Assembly (NCBI GenBank): GCA_045601285.1
Contig: JAZRZJ010000053.1
Coordinates: 1 to 57,575 of the forward strand
Source: F23-B02 sp045601285
GTDB lineage: Bacteria > Bacillota > Clostridia > Oscillospirales > Oscillospiraceae
Length of the DNA stretch: 57,575 nt
Direction: 5' to 3'
Shown here in pieces: positions 18,314 to 27,256 of this stretch (the stretch's first letter is position 1; each line of letters opens with the position of its first letter). The notes under the pieces are model-generated. The model was not told the DNA's origin, did not search any database, and was given only the letters and a program-made list of their open reading frames with translations. Both the position numbers and the translations under genes were made by a program.

Positions 18314-18913
18314 TCAATTTCTGTTGTATATATTCATTGCCTTGTCCGCGCCGTCGGTGATGTAGCACCGAATGGCCTCGGAAACGCGCTTCGCCAGCTC
18401 TGCCATGTCGGCTGCGTCCTGATTTCTGAAAACGCTGAGCACCCAGTCCGCCATGTCGTAATCGGGGTGCGGTGCGCTGCCCACGCCCATGCGGATACGG
18501 GGAAAGGCATCGGTGCCCAGGTGGAGAATGATGTTTTTGAGGCCGTTGTGACCGCCTGCGGAGCCTGACTTGCGGATTCGCATTTTGCCGATGGGAAGCG
18601 CCGTCTCGTCGGAAATGACAATGACACGGTCTGCGGGGACCTTGTAGAACTTAACGGCCTGAATCACCGCCTCGCCCGACAGATTCATGTAGGTCTGGGG
18701 CTTCATAAGAAGCACCTTTTCGCCGCCGATGCTTACAGTTGCGGTGAGCGCCTTGAAGCGCATTTTGTTGACAGAAACGCCGAGATCGCGCTCCACGGCA
18801 TCGCAGGCCATGAAGCCTGCGTTGTGGCGGGTGCCGTTATATTTGGTTCCGGGGTTGCCCAGGAACACGACTATCCATGATACGCCGGAGCCGGCACGAA
18901 GCTTGTCAAACAT
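18314..18913 (-). CDS. pth: Peptidyl-tRNA hydrolase
   Basis: Pth recycles tRNA from prematurely released peptidyl-tRNA. The 199-residue form begins MFDKLRAGSGVSWIVVFLGNPG. It holds the family motifs GNPGTKYNGTRHNAGF (catalytic His), MKPQTYMNLSG, DETALPIGKMRIRKSGSAGGHNGLK and RIRMGVG. The open frame extends 35 codons upstream, but those codons are repeat sequence, so I placed the start at the ATG at 18913. Confidence 0.93.
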   Translation of the reverse strand: MFDKLRAGSGVSWIVVFLGNPGTKYNGTRHNAGFMACDAVERDLGVSVNKMRFKALTATVSIGGEKVLLMKPQTYMNLSGEAVIQAVKFYKVPADRVIVISDETALPIGKMRIRKSGSAGGHNGLKNIILHLGTDAFPRIRMGVGSAPHPDYDMADWVLSVFRNQDAADMAELAKRVSEAIRCYITDGADKAMNIYNRN

Positions 18914-18942
18914 GGTAAGACCTCTGAAACCAATTAATAGAA

Positions 18943-19065
18943 TTGTCATTCCGAGCGAAGCAGGGAATCCTCTCAAAAAACATCCTGTCATTCTGAACGA
19001 AGTGAAGAATCCCCTCATTGAACGAGGAGATTCTTTGCCGCTTAGCGCCTCGCAATGACAAACGG
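18943..19065. repeat. Dispersed intergenic repeats between prs and pth
   Basis: Two left-arm units (TGTCATTCCGAGCGAAGCAGGG and TGTCATTCTGAACGAAGTGAAG) are followed by an inverted right arm (GGAGATTCTTTGCCGC...CTCGCAATGACAA). The family is the same as at 4591 and 8571. Confidence 0.8.
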
Positions 19066-19072
19066 TTATGTA

Positions 19073-20035
19073 TTACTCAAAAAGATTGGAGATGGATTCT
19101 TCCTCATAGATGCGGCGGATTGCTTCGGAGAAGACCTTGTCAACGGACATATAGCAAACCTTGTCGCATACGGGCTTATCGGAGGGGTAAGGAATGGTGT
19201 CGAGAAGGAGCAGCTCCTTGATGCAGCTGTTTTCAATGCGCTCGATTGCGGGACCGGAGAGAACGCCGTGGCTTGCGCAGGCGAAAACCTCCTTTGCGCC
19301 GCCGATTTCCTTGATGGCCTTTGCCGCGCCGCAGAGAGAGCCCGCGGTGTCAACCATGTCGTCCAGAAGAATGCAGGTTTTGCCTTCCACATTGCCGATG
19401 ATGTTCATAACCTCGGACTGGTTTGCTTTTTCGCGGCGCTTGTCGACGATTGCCATGTTGCATCCCAGCTTCATGGAGAAGTTGCGTGCGCGTGCGGTGG
19501 AGCCTACGTCGGGGGAAACGACCATGATGTTCTCATTGTTCTTGCCGAAGACCTCGAGATAATGGTTAGCAAAGAGAGGAGCGCCGAAGAGATTGTCAAC
19601 GGGGATATCGAAGAAGCCCTGGATCTGCGCTGCGTGGAGGTCCATGGTGAGAACGCGGTCAGCGCCTGCGGCAGTGATGAGGTTTGCAACGAGCTTTGCG
19701 GAAATGGGGTCACGGCTCTTTGCTTTGCGGTCCTGACGGGCATAGCCGGAATAAGGAACAACTGCGGTGATGCGTCCGGCGGAGGCTCTGCGCATTGCGT
19801 CGATCATAACCAGCAGCTCCATGAGGTTGTCGTTTACGGGCTTGCAGGTGGACTGAACGATGAAAACGTCGGTGCCGCGTACGGGCTCATGGACAGAGAT
19901 GGAGCACTCGCCGTCTGCAAAATGGGTGCAGGTGCAGTCGCCCATGTCCTTTGCCAGAAGTCTGGTAATTCTTTCAGCAAGCTCGGGGTTGGAATTGCCG
20001 GAGAAAACCTTAATTTCTTTGCCGTGAGAAATCAT
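19073..20035 (-). CDS. prs: Ribose-phosphate pyrophosphokinase
   Basis: Prs makes PRPP from ribose-5-phosphate and ATP for nucleotide, His and Trp synthesis. The 320-residue protein starts MISHGKEIKVFSGNSNPELAE. It shows the FADGE motif, VPYSGYARQDRKAK (ATP site), DLHAAQIQGFFDIPVDNL, and the PRPP loop LLDDMVDTAGSL. A GAGAGG site precedes this ATG. The longer frame to 20197 is an unlikely hydrophobic extension. Confidence 0.95.
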   Translation of the reverse strand: MISHGKEIKVFSGNSNPELAERITRLLAKDMGDCTCTHFADGECSISVHEPVRGTDVFIVQSTCKPVNDNLMELLVMIDAMRRASAGRITAVVPYSGYARQDRKAKSRDPISAKLVANLITAAGADRVLTMDLHAAQIQGFFDIPVDNLFGAPLFANHYLEVFGKNNENIMVVSPDVGSTARARNFSMKLGCNMAIVDKRREKANQSEVMNIIGNVEGKTCILLDDMVDTAGSLCGAAKAIKEIGGAKEVFACASHGVLSGPAIERIENSCIKELLLLDTIPYPSDKPVCDKVCYMSVDKVFSEAIRRIYEEESISNLFE

Positions 20036-20245
20036 TTTGAATATCCTCTCTTTTTGTAATTCTCGCTTTTCGCGGTAAAAATATTCAGCAATAGAAGTAT
20101 AACAAATCAAAAAGGAAAAATAAAGGGCATAGAGTGAGAATTTTAGCCAAACAAATGTTAAGTTTATGTCGATTGTGCTGCTTGCCGCAGGAAACACCGG
20201 CGGGGCTGTACCGGCGGCGGGAGCGCCGAATGTTGAATATGACTG

Positions 20246-20274
20246 TTTACAAGCGGAAAATTCTCGTGTATAAT
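20246..20274 (+). promoter_or_regulatory. Promoter of prfB
   Basis: TTTACA (20246-20251) and a perfect TATAAT (20269-20274) are separated by 17 bp, 34 bp ahead of the prfB start. Confidence 0.75.
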
Positions 20275-20307
20275 GTTTTAGCTAAAAATAATAAGGAATG
20301 ATTTGAA

Positions 20308-21414
20308 ATGCTTGAATTTGAAGAATATAAAGTAAAGCTCAACGGTCTGAGGCCCACTCTCGACGGGCTTGCGGAGGCGCTGCATCTGGACGCCGCAAAC
20401 AAGGAGATCGAGGAGCTTGAGGGACAGTCTGCCCGGGACGGCTTCTGGAACGATGTTGAGAACTCCCAGAAGGTGCAGAAGCGCATTGCGACCCTGAAAA
20501 ATAAGGTTGAAAAGTACGCGAAGCTCTGCAACACCTGGGACGACCTTTTCACCCTCTGCGAAATGGCGCTTGAAGAGGGCGACGACAGTATGCTGGGTGA
20601 GCTTCAGGCAGACTATGCCGCCTTTGAGGAGGCGCTTGAGGCCATGCGCCTGGGCACTCTGCTCACGGGCGAATACGATGCAAACAACGCCATTCTCACG
20701 ATCCACCCCGGCGCAGGCGGCACCGAGGCTCAGGACTGGGCGTCGATGCTCTACCGTATGTACACCCGCTGGACTGAGCGCCACGGCTACAAGTACACCC
20801 TCATGGACTGGCAGGACGGCGACGAAGCGGGCATCAAGTCCGCAACCATAAAGATTGAGGGCGAAAACGCCTACGGCTTCCTCAAGAGCGAAAACGGTGT
20901 TCACCGCCTTGTGCGCATCTCCCCCTTTGACGCAAACGCAAGACGTCAGACCAGCTTTTCCGCCGTTGAGGTAATGCCCGAAATCTCTGATGATAATGAG
21001 ATTGAGCTTCGCGATGAGGATATAAAGATGGACGTTTACCGTTCCAGCGGCGCAGGCGGTCAGAAGGTCAACAAGACCTCCTCCGCAGTCCGCCTTACCC
21101 ATATCCCCACGGGCATCGTCGTTGCATCACAGGTTGAGCGAAGCCACTTCCAGAACCTCGAAAACTGCCGCCAGATGCTCCGCGCAAAGCTTGCGGAAAT
21201 CAAGGAGAGAGAGCATCTTGAGAAGATTTCCGACATCAAGGGCGTTCAGATGAAGATTGACTTCGGCAGCGCGATCCGCTCCTACGTCTTCATGCCCTAT
21301 CAGCTTGTCAAGGATCAGAGAACGGGTTTTGAAAATGGAAATATTACTAACGTCATGGACGGAGACATTGACGGATTCATCAACTCCTTCCTTGCAATGA
21401 AGGCGGCAAAGTAA
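20308..21414 (+). CDS. prfB: Peptide chain release factor 2
   Basis: RF2 ends translation at UGA and UAA. The 368 residues contain the SPF stop-codon recognition tripeptide (VRISPFDANARRQTSF) and the universal GGQ motif in SSGAGGQKVNKTSSAVR. The reading frame is continuous from the ATG through the N-terminal region. The self-regulatory in-frame UGA and +1 frameshift found in many prfB genes are therefore absent. A terminator follows 12 bp after the stop. Confidence 0.97.
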   Translation: MLEFEEYKVKLNGLRPTLDGLAEALHLDAANKEIEELEGQSARDGFWNDVENSQKVQKRIATLKNKVEKYAKLCNTWDDLFTLCEMALEEGDDSMLGELQADYAAFEEALEAMRLGTLLTGEYDANNAILTIHPGAGGTEAQDWASMLYRMYTRWTERHGYKYTLMDWQDGDEAGIKSATIKIEGENAYGFLKSENGVHRLVRISPFDANARRQTSFSAVEVMPEISDDNEIELRDEDIKMDVYRSSGAGGQKVNKTSSAVRLTHIPTGIVVASQVERSHFQNLENCRQMLRAKLAEIKEREHLEKISDIKGVQMKIDFGSAIRSYVFMPYQLVKDQRTGFENGNITNVMDGDIDGFINSFLAMKAAK

Positions 21415-21426
21415 AAGAAAAACATC

Positions 21427-21456
21427 AAAAGCTCCGACGCAAAGTCGGAGCTTTTT
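21427..21456 (+). terminator. Intrinsic terminator of prfB
   Basis: AAAAGCTCCGAC-gcaaa-GTCGGAGCTTTTT is a perfect stem with a T5 tail. Confidence 0.93.
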
Positions 21457-21462
21457 GCATGA

Positions 21463-21786
21463 TAATGCGGAACGGTCAAGACCGTTCCCTACGCCAAAAC
21501 TGCCATCCGTACTACTGTAGGGAACAGGCTCGCCTGTTCCGCCCCATGAAAGCTAAGCCCCGCCTGTCATTCAGGGGATTCTTCGCTTCGCTCAGAATGA
21601 CAGGATTGGATGTACTCCGCAGCAAAAGAACTGTCATTCTGAGGAGCCTGCGACGAAGAATCCCCAACGAACAGGGAGATTCTTCGCTTCGCTCAGAATG
21701 ACAGCTATGAGGATGCTGTGCGTTCGGACGGTCAAGACCGTTCCCTACGCTAAACCCGCCCCGACATCCGTCGGGGCGGGTTTTTG
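21463..21786. repeat. Cluster of intergenic repeats
   Basis: This gene-free stretch has two copies of CGGAACGGTCAAGACCGTTCCCTACGC-type units (about 21468 and 21726). It also holds a GTAGGGAACAGGCTCGCCTGTTCCG hairpin and several GATTCTTCGCTTCGCTCAGAATGACA arms (21578-21602, 21680-21704), with an inverted partner at 21631. It closes with CCCGCCCCGAC-atcc-GTCGGGGCGGG-ttttt (21758-21786), a strong stem that may terminate transcription on either strand. Confidence 0.8.
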
Positions 21787-21788
21787 TA

Positions 21789-22217
21789 TTATTCGTCTTC
21801 CTCGTTGTCAAATTCAAGCTCTTCGCTGCAGGAGGGGCAGATGATGCTGCCGAAATCAATGTCCTCCTGATAAACGGGAATTACGGTGCTGCAGGAGGGA
21901 CAGGTGACCTCATAGTCTGCGTCGCTGCAGCCGCCGCAGGCACTGCAGTTTCCGTCGCAGCCTTCGTTTTCTTCGTCAAGATCCAGGCCTTCGTCTTCGC
22001 CGAGGGCAAGGTCCTCAACATAGGCGATGTCTTCGCTGAAGCTGTCCATGGTCTCGGCCATGTCGGCAAGATTTGCCTCAAGGTCCTCTATGTCCGCGGC
22101 AAGTGAGTCCATGATTTCAATCATGGCCAGCATGAGCTTGCCCTCGCTGCTGTTTTCGCTGATGCCGAGACCTTCGGCAAGACCCTTAAGATATGCGACT
22201 TTCTCTGATGCGGTCAT
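21789..22217 (-). CDS. CD1247-like zinc-ribbon protein
   Basis: The 142-residue acidic protein has an N-terminal helical part (TASEKVAYLKGLAEGLGI...SLAADIEDLEANLADM) seen in clostridial CD1247-type proteins. It also has a Cys-rich middle (CDGNCSACGGC) and a C-terminal zinc ribbon with two CPSC knuckles. Its function is unknown. AAGGAGG precedes both a GTG and the adjacent ATG, and I used the ATG. It is separated from efp upstream by a terminator, so it probably has its own promoter. Confidence 0.8.
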   Translation of the reverse strand: MTASEKVAYLKGLAEGLGISENSSEGKLMLAMIEIMDSLAADIEDLEANLADMAETMDSFSEDIAYVEDLALGEDEGLDLDEENEGCDGNCSACGGCSDADYEVTCPSCSTVIPVYQEDIDFGSIICPSCSEELEFDNEEDE

Positions 22218-22248
22218 CACAGTCTACCTCCTTGTGAGATGCGTTGTT

Positions 22249-22280
22249 AAAAAAGAGGAGAACTTAATTCTCCTCTTTTT
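22249..22280 (-). terminator. Terminator downstream of efp
   Basis: AAAAAAGAGGAGAA-ctta-TTCTCCTCTTTTT is a near-perfect stem with T/A tracts on both sides, so it could work in either direction. Confidence 0.85.
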
Positions 22281-22355
22281 ATTATTTCCGAACAATAGGA
22301 ATTTTAAGCTGCACAGCAAACTTTGTTTAATGTGTGCAGCATAATTTTGAAAAAA

Positions 22356-22916
22356 TTATGCTCTGGAAAGATACTCGCCGGTGCGGGTGTCGATCTTGAC
22401 CTTTTCGCCGGGCTCGATGAACAGAGGAACCTTGATCTCTGCGCCGGTTTCAAGGGTTGCGGGCTTGGTTGCATTGGTTGCGGTGTTGCCTGCAAAGCCG
22501 GGATCGGTTTCGGTTACCTCCAGCTCCACAAAGAAGGGAGGCTCAACGTTGAAGACCTTGCCCTTGTAGGAATAAATGGTGCATTCCATTTCTTCCTTGA
22601 CGAACTTGAAGTTGTCGCCCAGAACGGACTCATCAACGGGCTCGAGGTCGTAGGTTTCGGGATTCATGAAATAGTAGAGGGTGCCGTCGTTGTAGCTGTA
22701 GGACATGGTCATACGGTCAACGGTTGCGCTCTCAAACTTTGCGGAAGGGTTGAAGGAAGTTTCGGTAACGGCACCGGTGATGACGTTCTTCATCTTGGTG
22801 CGCACGAAAGCAGCGCCCTTGCCGGGCTTGACGTGCTGGAATTCAACGACCTGCATTACCTGGCCGTCCATTTCGAAAGTAACGCCGTTTCTGAAATCGC
22901 CTGCAGTAATAGGCAT
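22356..22916 (-). CDS. efp: Elongation factor P
   Basis: EF-P relieves ribosome stalling at polyproline. The 186 residues start MPITAGDFRNGVTFE. The N-terminal loop KPGKGAAF carries the lysine position that is modified in many bacteria. The final GTRTGEYLSRA stretch is the family C-terminus. GGAGG lies upstream of the ATG. It stands alone between terminators. Confidence 0.97.
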   Translation of the reverse strand: MPITAGDFRNGVTFEMDGQVMQVVEFQHVKPGKGAAFVRTKMKNVITGAVTETSFNPSAKFESATVDRMTMSYSYNDGTLYYFMNPETYDLEPVDESVLGDNFKFVKEEMECTIYSYKGKVFNVEPPFFVELEVTETDPGFAGNTATNATKPATLETGAEIKVPLFIEPGEKVKIDTRTGEYLSRA

Positions 22917-22997
22917 AATAGGTGTCCTCCTATGTTAATATTACAAATTAATTTTTCAGCTTTAATATTTTACATTATATAAGCGCATAATGCAAGA

Positions 22998-23306
22998 TTA
23001 TTTTCCCTTTGATTTCTTTTTTTGTGTCTTTTTCAGATCTTTTATTTCATCTTCGGAGAGCTCTGCCTTGCCCGTGCGCTTTTCAAAGGCAACCTGAAGC
23101 ATATAAACCACAAGCGACAGAATGCCAACGATGTACATGAGGTTGGTAACGATCTTGGGTATGTTGGGGAATATGGCGCCGAGGACAAGGGTTGCGAGAA
23201 TGAAGATTATGCCCATGGTCAGCAGGGGCGTCATGGTGAGCTCCTTAGCTTCTTTTTTTCTTCTGCTTTTCTGGGGCTGGCTTCTGTCGGTAACTTTCTT
23301 TGACAT
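22998..23306 (-). CDS. Small two-TM membrane protein
   Basis: The 102-residue protein has a basic N-terminus (KKVTDRSQPQKSRRKKEAKE), two membrane segments at about residues 28-46 and 52-71, and a charged, Lys-rich tail. I chose the ATG at 23306 because GTGGAGG acts as its ribosome site. The upstream GTG would place that site inside the gene. It follows the Xaa-Pro peptidase gene closely and is likely co-transcribed. No family was recognised. Confidence 0.75.
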   Translation of the reverse strand: MSKKVTDRSQPQKSRRKKEAKELTMTPLLTMGIIFILATLVLGAIFPNIPKIVTNLMYIVGILSLVVYMLQVAFEKRTGKAELSEDEIKDLKKTQKKKSKGK

Positions 23307-23321
23307 TTTCGGTTCCTCCAC

Positions 23322-24392
23322 TTATAGAATAATGAGCTCTTTCGGAGCGTGGGTTATGTTTTCGCAGCCGTTTTCGCCGAGAATGAGAACGTCCTCTATG
23401 CGAACGCCGAAGCTTCCCGGAATATATATGCCGGGCTCGGCGGAAATCACCGCGCCAACGGGCATGAGCGTTTTGCAGGAAGGCGACGCATTGGGGCTTT
23501 CGTGAACGCAGAGCCCCAGCGAATGACCGAAGGAATGACCGAAGTATTCCCCGTATCCCGCATCGTCTATCACCTTTCTTGCGGCGGCATCGATATGGCA
23601 GCCGGGAATGCCCGCTCTTGCGGCGGATATACCCGCAAGCTGCGCCTTCAGAACGGTGTCATAGACCTGCCTCATTTCGTCTGTCGCAAAGCCTACGGCA
23701 ACTGTGCGCGTCATGTCGGAGCAGTAGCCCCTGTGCAGACAGCCGAAATCCATTGTGACGAAGTCGCCGGGCTTCACCACCGCGTCGCCGGGAACGCCGT
23801 GGGGCATGCTTGTGTTTGCGCCCGTAATTGCGATGGGGTCAAAGGAGTTGCCCTCCGCACCGTGCTTCAGAAGGCGGTAGGTAAGCTCCGCGGCTATGTC
23901 CCGCTCCGTTATGCCGGGACGGATTATTCCCAGCACATCATCGAGGGCTTTTTCGGCAATGGCCTGAGCCTCCCGCATATACTGCTGCTCCTCCGGGGTC
24001 TTTGCTGCACGGAGCTGGCTGAAAAGCTTCTGGGCGGGTATGAGCGGCGTTCCGAGAACCGCTTCCCAGCGGAGATATTCGGCGTGGGACAGAGTACCTT
24101 CCTCGGCACCGACCTTCACCGCGCCGCATTCTCTCAGCGCCGAAAGCAGAAGGTCGGCAAGAGGCTTTCCCGCGCCGAAAAGCCGAGGCGTCACATTGCC
24201 GTCAAGGGTCTTTTCCGCCGCCTCGATATATCGGGAATCGGTGAAAAGAAACGCCTTTTCCCGCGTAATAAGCACGGCACCGTCGGTAAAGGGAAAGCCG
24301 CAGGCGTAGCGCTGATTTTTCTCGTCAAAGATCAAAACCGCGTCAAGCCCTGCCTCAGCGAGCTTTTTTTGAATGGTATAAACGTTGTTCAT
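23322..24392 (-). CDS. Xaa-Pro aminopeptidase / M24 family peptidase
   Basis: The protein is about 356 residues, with an N-terminal creatinase-like domain (1-125) and a C-terminal pita-bread domain. Metal ligands are visible: MDFGCLHRGYCSDMTR (two Asp), GHSFGHSLGLCVHE (His), SAEPGIYIPG (Glu) and VRIEDVLI (Glu). Such enzymes cleave X-Pro bonds in peptides in the cytoplasm. The ATG at 24392 is used; a TTG lies two codons upstream. efp, whose product deals with Pro-rich translation, is nearby, but a link is not shown. Confidence 0.92.
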   Translation of the reverse strand: MNNVYTIQKKLAEAGLDAVLIFDEKNQRYACGFPFTDGAVLITREKAFLFTDSRYIEAAEKTLDGNVTPRLFGAGKPLADLLLSALRECGAVKVGAEEGTLSHAEYLRWEAVLGTPLIPAQKLFSQLRAAKTPEEQQYMREAQAIAEKALDDVLGIIRPGITERDIAAELTYRLLKHGAEGNSFDPIAITGANTSMPHGVPGDAVVKPGDFVTMDFGCLHRGYCSDMTRTVAVGFATDEMRQVYDTVLKAQLAGISAARAGIPGCHIDAAARKVIDDAGYGEYFGHSFGHSLGLCVHESPNASPSCKTLMPVGAVISAEPGIYIPGSFGVRIEDVLILGENGCENITHAPKELIIL

Positions 24393-24506
24393 GGGCAAAA
24401 ATCCTCTGCGGCAGTTGATTTTAGGTGTAAAAATATTATATAATAAAGCATTAATTTATCTGTTAATGGCATTATAACATAAAAGAAGTCAAAACGGGAG
24501 AAAAAC

Positions 24507-25853
24507 ATGAAAAAATCACGATTAATTCCCCTTGTGCTGATTTTCTGCCTTGCGCTGACGGTGCTTTGCCCCGCAGCCGTGGCGGAAAAGGACCCCTATG
24601 CCGACACTGTACCCTATGTCAGCTCAAAATATGCGCTGGTTGCGGACATGGACACGGGAAGGGTTCTCTTTGAGCAGGGCGGCTATGAACAGCATCCCCC
24701 TGCAAGCATAACAAAGATCATGACCGCTCTGCTGTGCATTGAGGCCATAGAACGCGGCGAGCTTCAGCTTGACGATGTAATCACCGCCCCCGATGACTGC
24801 CGCGTGGGCGTCCCCGACGAAGCCAGCACCGCCAACATCGTCGGCGGCGAGATCATGACCCTTGAGGACATACTCTACTGCACGCTTCTTCCCTCGGCAA
24901 ACGAGGCCTGCAATATCATTGCCGTTCTGCTTGCCGACTCAAGAGAGGCCTTTGTGGACATGATGAATGAGCGCGCAAAGCAGATTGGCTGCACCAACAC
25001 TCATTTTTCCAACCCCAACGGCATCAGCAACGATAATCACTACACCACCGCCTATGACCTTTTCCTCATTGCCCGCGAGTGTATGCGGCATGAGCTTTTC
25101 GCGACTATCGTCGGCACCGTAAAGCATGATATACCCGCAACAAACAAAAGCGAGGCGCGCCATCTCACAAACTCAAATGCGCTGATCAACGTGGAATCCT
25201 TCTACGGCGACCACTATGTGTATCCCGGCTGCTACGGCGTAAAGACGGGACATACGGAGCTTGCGGGCTACAATCTTGTAACCTGCGTTGAGCGCAACGG
25301 AATGAATCTCATGGTTGTTGTCTTCGGCGGCTATGCCTACGGAACGGGCTTCAGCAATTTCACCGACTCCGTTAATCTCTATGACTGGGCCTTCAGAGAA
25401 TTTCGCAGTGAAAAGCTTCTCGACAAGGGCGTAAAGATGGGTACCGTTGCCGTTGAAGGCGGCGTGGGCGCAAGCTCGGTTGACCTTGTGACCATGGACG
25501 AAACCGACGTTGTCTGCGGAAGCCTTATGAATCCCGCCGAGCTTCAGCAGACGGTGAGAATTTTCAAGGACACCGTAAGCGCACCCGTTGAAAAGGGCGC
25601 CGTGCTCGGCGAGGTCTGCTATACCGATGCCTCGGGCAAGGTTTACGCTACCATGCAGCTTGTTGCCGCCGACGGCGTTGAATCCGACGGCTCCGAAGAA
25701 GGCGGCGGATTTTTCAGTCATGTCTGGGTATGGATCGTTCTTGTCCTTCTGCTGCTTGCGGGCGGATTTTTCGGATATATGTATATAAGCTACAAGCGCC
25801 ACAAGGCGAAGCTTGCCAAACGCCGTCAGGGTGCGCATGAGGTGAAAAAATAA
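24507..25853 (+). CDS. dacF: D-alanyl-D-alanine carboxypeptidase (DacF type)
   Basis: The enzyme trims the terminal D-Ala from peptidoglycan stem peptides outside the membrane. Its 448 residues include a signal peptide (1-26) and the penicillin-binding motifs SITK (67-70), SAN (130-132) and KTG (246-248). A C-terminal PBP5-like domain, one membrane anchor (about 402-428) and a basic tail follow. In spore formers DacF-type enzymes can act in the prespore. It overlaps the next gene by one base. Confidence 0.93.
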   Translation: MKKSRLIPLVLIFCLALTVLCPAAVAEKDPYADTVPYVSSKYALVADMDTGRVLFEQGGYEQHPPASITKIMTALLCIEAIERGELQLDDVITAPDDCRVGVPDEASTANIVGGEIMTLEDILYCTLLPSANEACNIIAVLLADSREAFVDMMNERAKQIGCTNTHFSNPNGISNDNHYTTAYDLFLIARECMRHELFATIVGTVKHDIPATNKSEARHLTNSNALINVESFYGDHYVYPGCYGVKTGHTELAGYNLVTCVERNGMNLMVVVFGGYAYGTGFSNFTDSVNLYDWAFREFRSEKLLDKGVKMGTVAVEGGVGASSVDLVTMDETDVVCGSLMNPAELQQTVRIFKDTVSAPVEKGAVLGEVCYTDASGKVYATMQLVAADGVESDGSEEGGGFFSHVWVWIVLVLLLLAGGFFGYMYISYKRHKAKLAKRRQGAHEVKK

Positions 25854-27256
25854 TGAGAAAGCTGAAAATACTTCCTGTTCTGCTGGTGCTGTGCCTTCTC
25901 ACAGCGGTGCTTATGCCCTTTGCTTCGGCAGATATTCTGGATTACACCACAACCCCCGAAGCCTCCTCACAGTGCGTTCTGCTTGTGGAGCTGGGCACCG
26001 GCACGGAGCTGTATTCCGTCAATGCGGACGAGCGGGCATTTCCCGCAAGCACAACAAAAATAATGACCGTGCTGCTTGCTGTTGAAGCGGTTGAGCGCGG
26101 CGAAATAAGCCTTGAGGACATGGTGACGGCGAAGCCCGGATTTATGACGGGCATCACCGATGATGCCAGCAATGTGGGCATCAAGGAAGGCGAGATAATG
26201 AGCCTCCGCGACCTGCTGTACTGCGCAATGCTGCCCTCGGCGAACGAGGCCTGCAATGTCATTGCCATGTATGTTTCGGGGAGCATTTCCGATTTTGTAA
26301 AGCTTATGAACAGCCGTGCCGCAGAGCTGGGCTGTACGGGCACCAATTTTGTAAACACAAACGGTATGCCCGATGAAAACCACTACACCACGGCACGCGA
26401 CCTTTACCGCATCGCCTCAGAAGCGGTAAAGCATGAAAGGTTTGCGGAAATCTGCGATACCGCGAGCTACATTACCTCCGCCACAAGCATGAGCGATGAG
26501 CGGGAGCTTCACAACTCAAACGCCCTTATCAATGAGGAGTCCGTCTACGGAAAATCCTATTACTACGAGGGTGCCTACGGCGTGAAAACGGGACGTACCG
26601 ATGCCGCGGGCAACTGCCTTGTTGCCGCAGCAAAGCGCGGTGAGCTCGACGTGATGTGCGTTGTTCTCGGTGCAGAGGGCGACTTTGAAAGCAAGGATTT
26701 CAAAAGCTTCGAGGACGCGGTCAGGCTTTTTGACTGGGCCTTCGGCAACTTCAGCAACCGCTGCCTGCTGGGGAAAGACACCGTTGTGGGTAAAATCCCC
26801 GTAAGCCTCGGTGACGGCGCGAAATCCGTTGAGCTTGTGGCTGCCGACGATGTGATTGCCTTTGCTCCCATGGGACTCACCTCCGAGTATCTTGACCTCA
26901 GACTTGAGCTTAAATGCGAAAGCCTTGAGGCTCCCGTCAAGGCGGATACCATTGTGGGCAAGGTAAAGGTCTATGACAAAAACGGCGACTTCTACGGTGA
27001 GGTCGATGTAAAAACAAAGGATGATGTCAGCCTTGCGGTCGGCGAATATCTAAAGGACTACGCGAAAAGCTTTCTTGAGCAGAACTGGAGGATAATAGCC
27101 TGCGTGCTTGCGGCGCTTGTGGTCCTTGTGTTTGCGGTTGTTGTTCTGAGAAACAAGTCCCGCCGCAAAAAAGCAGCGGAAAAAAAGAGCTGCGCAAATA
27201 AGCCCGCTCAAAGAAAAACCGAAGCTGAAGCATCGAAGAAAAAGGTGAAGAAATGA
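25853..27256 (+). CDS. Second D-alanyl-D-alanine carboxypeptidase (DacF type)
   Basis: This is a tandem paralogue of the preceding gene (467 residues), with signal peptide, STTK (66-69), SAN (129-131), KTG (245-247) and a C-terminal membrane segment near 403-425. A long Lys-rich cytoplasmic tail follows. The start overlaps the upstream stop (TAATG), so the two are translationally coupled. The shared layout and many common segments (LPSANEACN, HYTTA, NSNALIN) point to local duplication. Confidence 0.92.
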   Translation: MRKLKILPVLLVLCLLTAVLMPFASADILDYTTTPEASSQCVLLVELGTGTELYSVNADERAFPASTTKIMTVLLAVEAVERGEISLEDMVTAKPGFMTGITDDASNVGIKEGEIMSLRDLLYCAMLPSANEACNVIAMYVSGSISDFVKLMNSRAAELGCTGTNFVNTNGMPDENHYTTARDLYRIASEAVKHERFAEICDTASYITSATSMSDERELHNSNALINEESVYGKSYYYEGAYGVKTGRTDAAGNCLVAAAKRGELDVMCVVLGAEGDFESKDFKSFEDAVRLFDWAFGNFSNRCLLGKDTVVGKIPVSLGDGAKSVELVAADDVIAFAPMGLTSEYLDLRLELKCESLEAPVKADTIVGKVKVYDKNGDFYGEVDVKTKDDVSLAVGEYLKDYAKSFLEQNWRIIACVLAALVVLVFAVVVLRNKSRRKKAAEKKSCANKPAQRKTEAEASKKKVKK

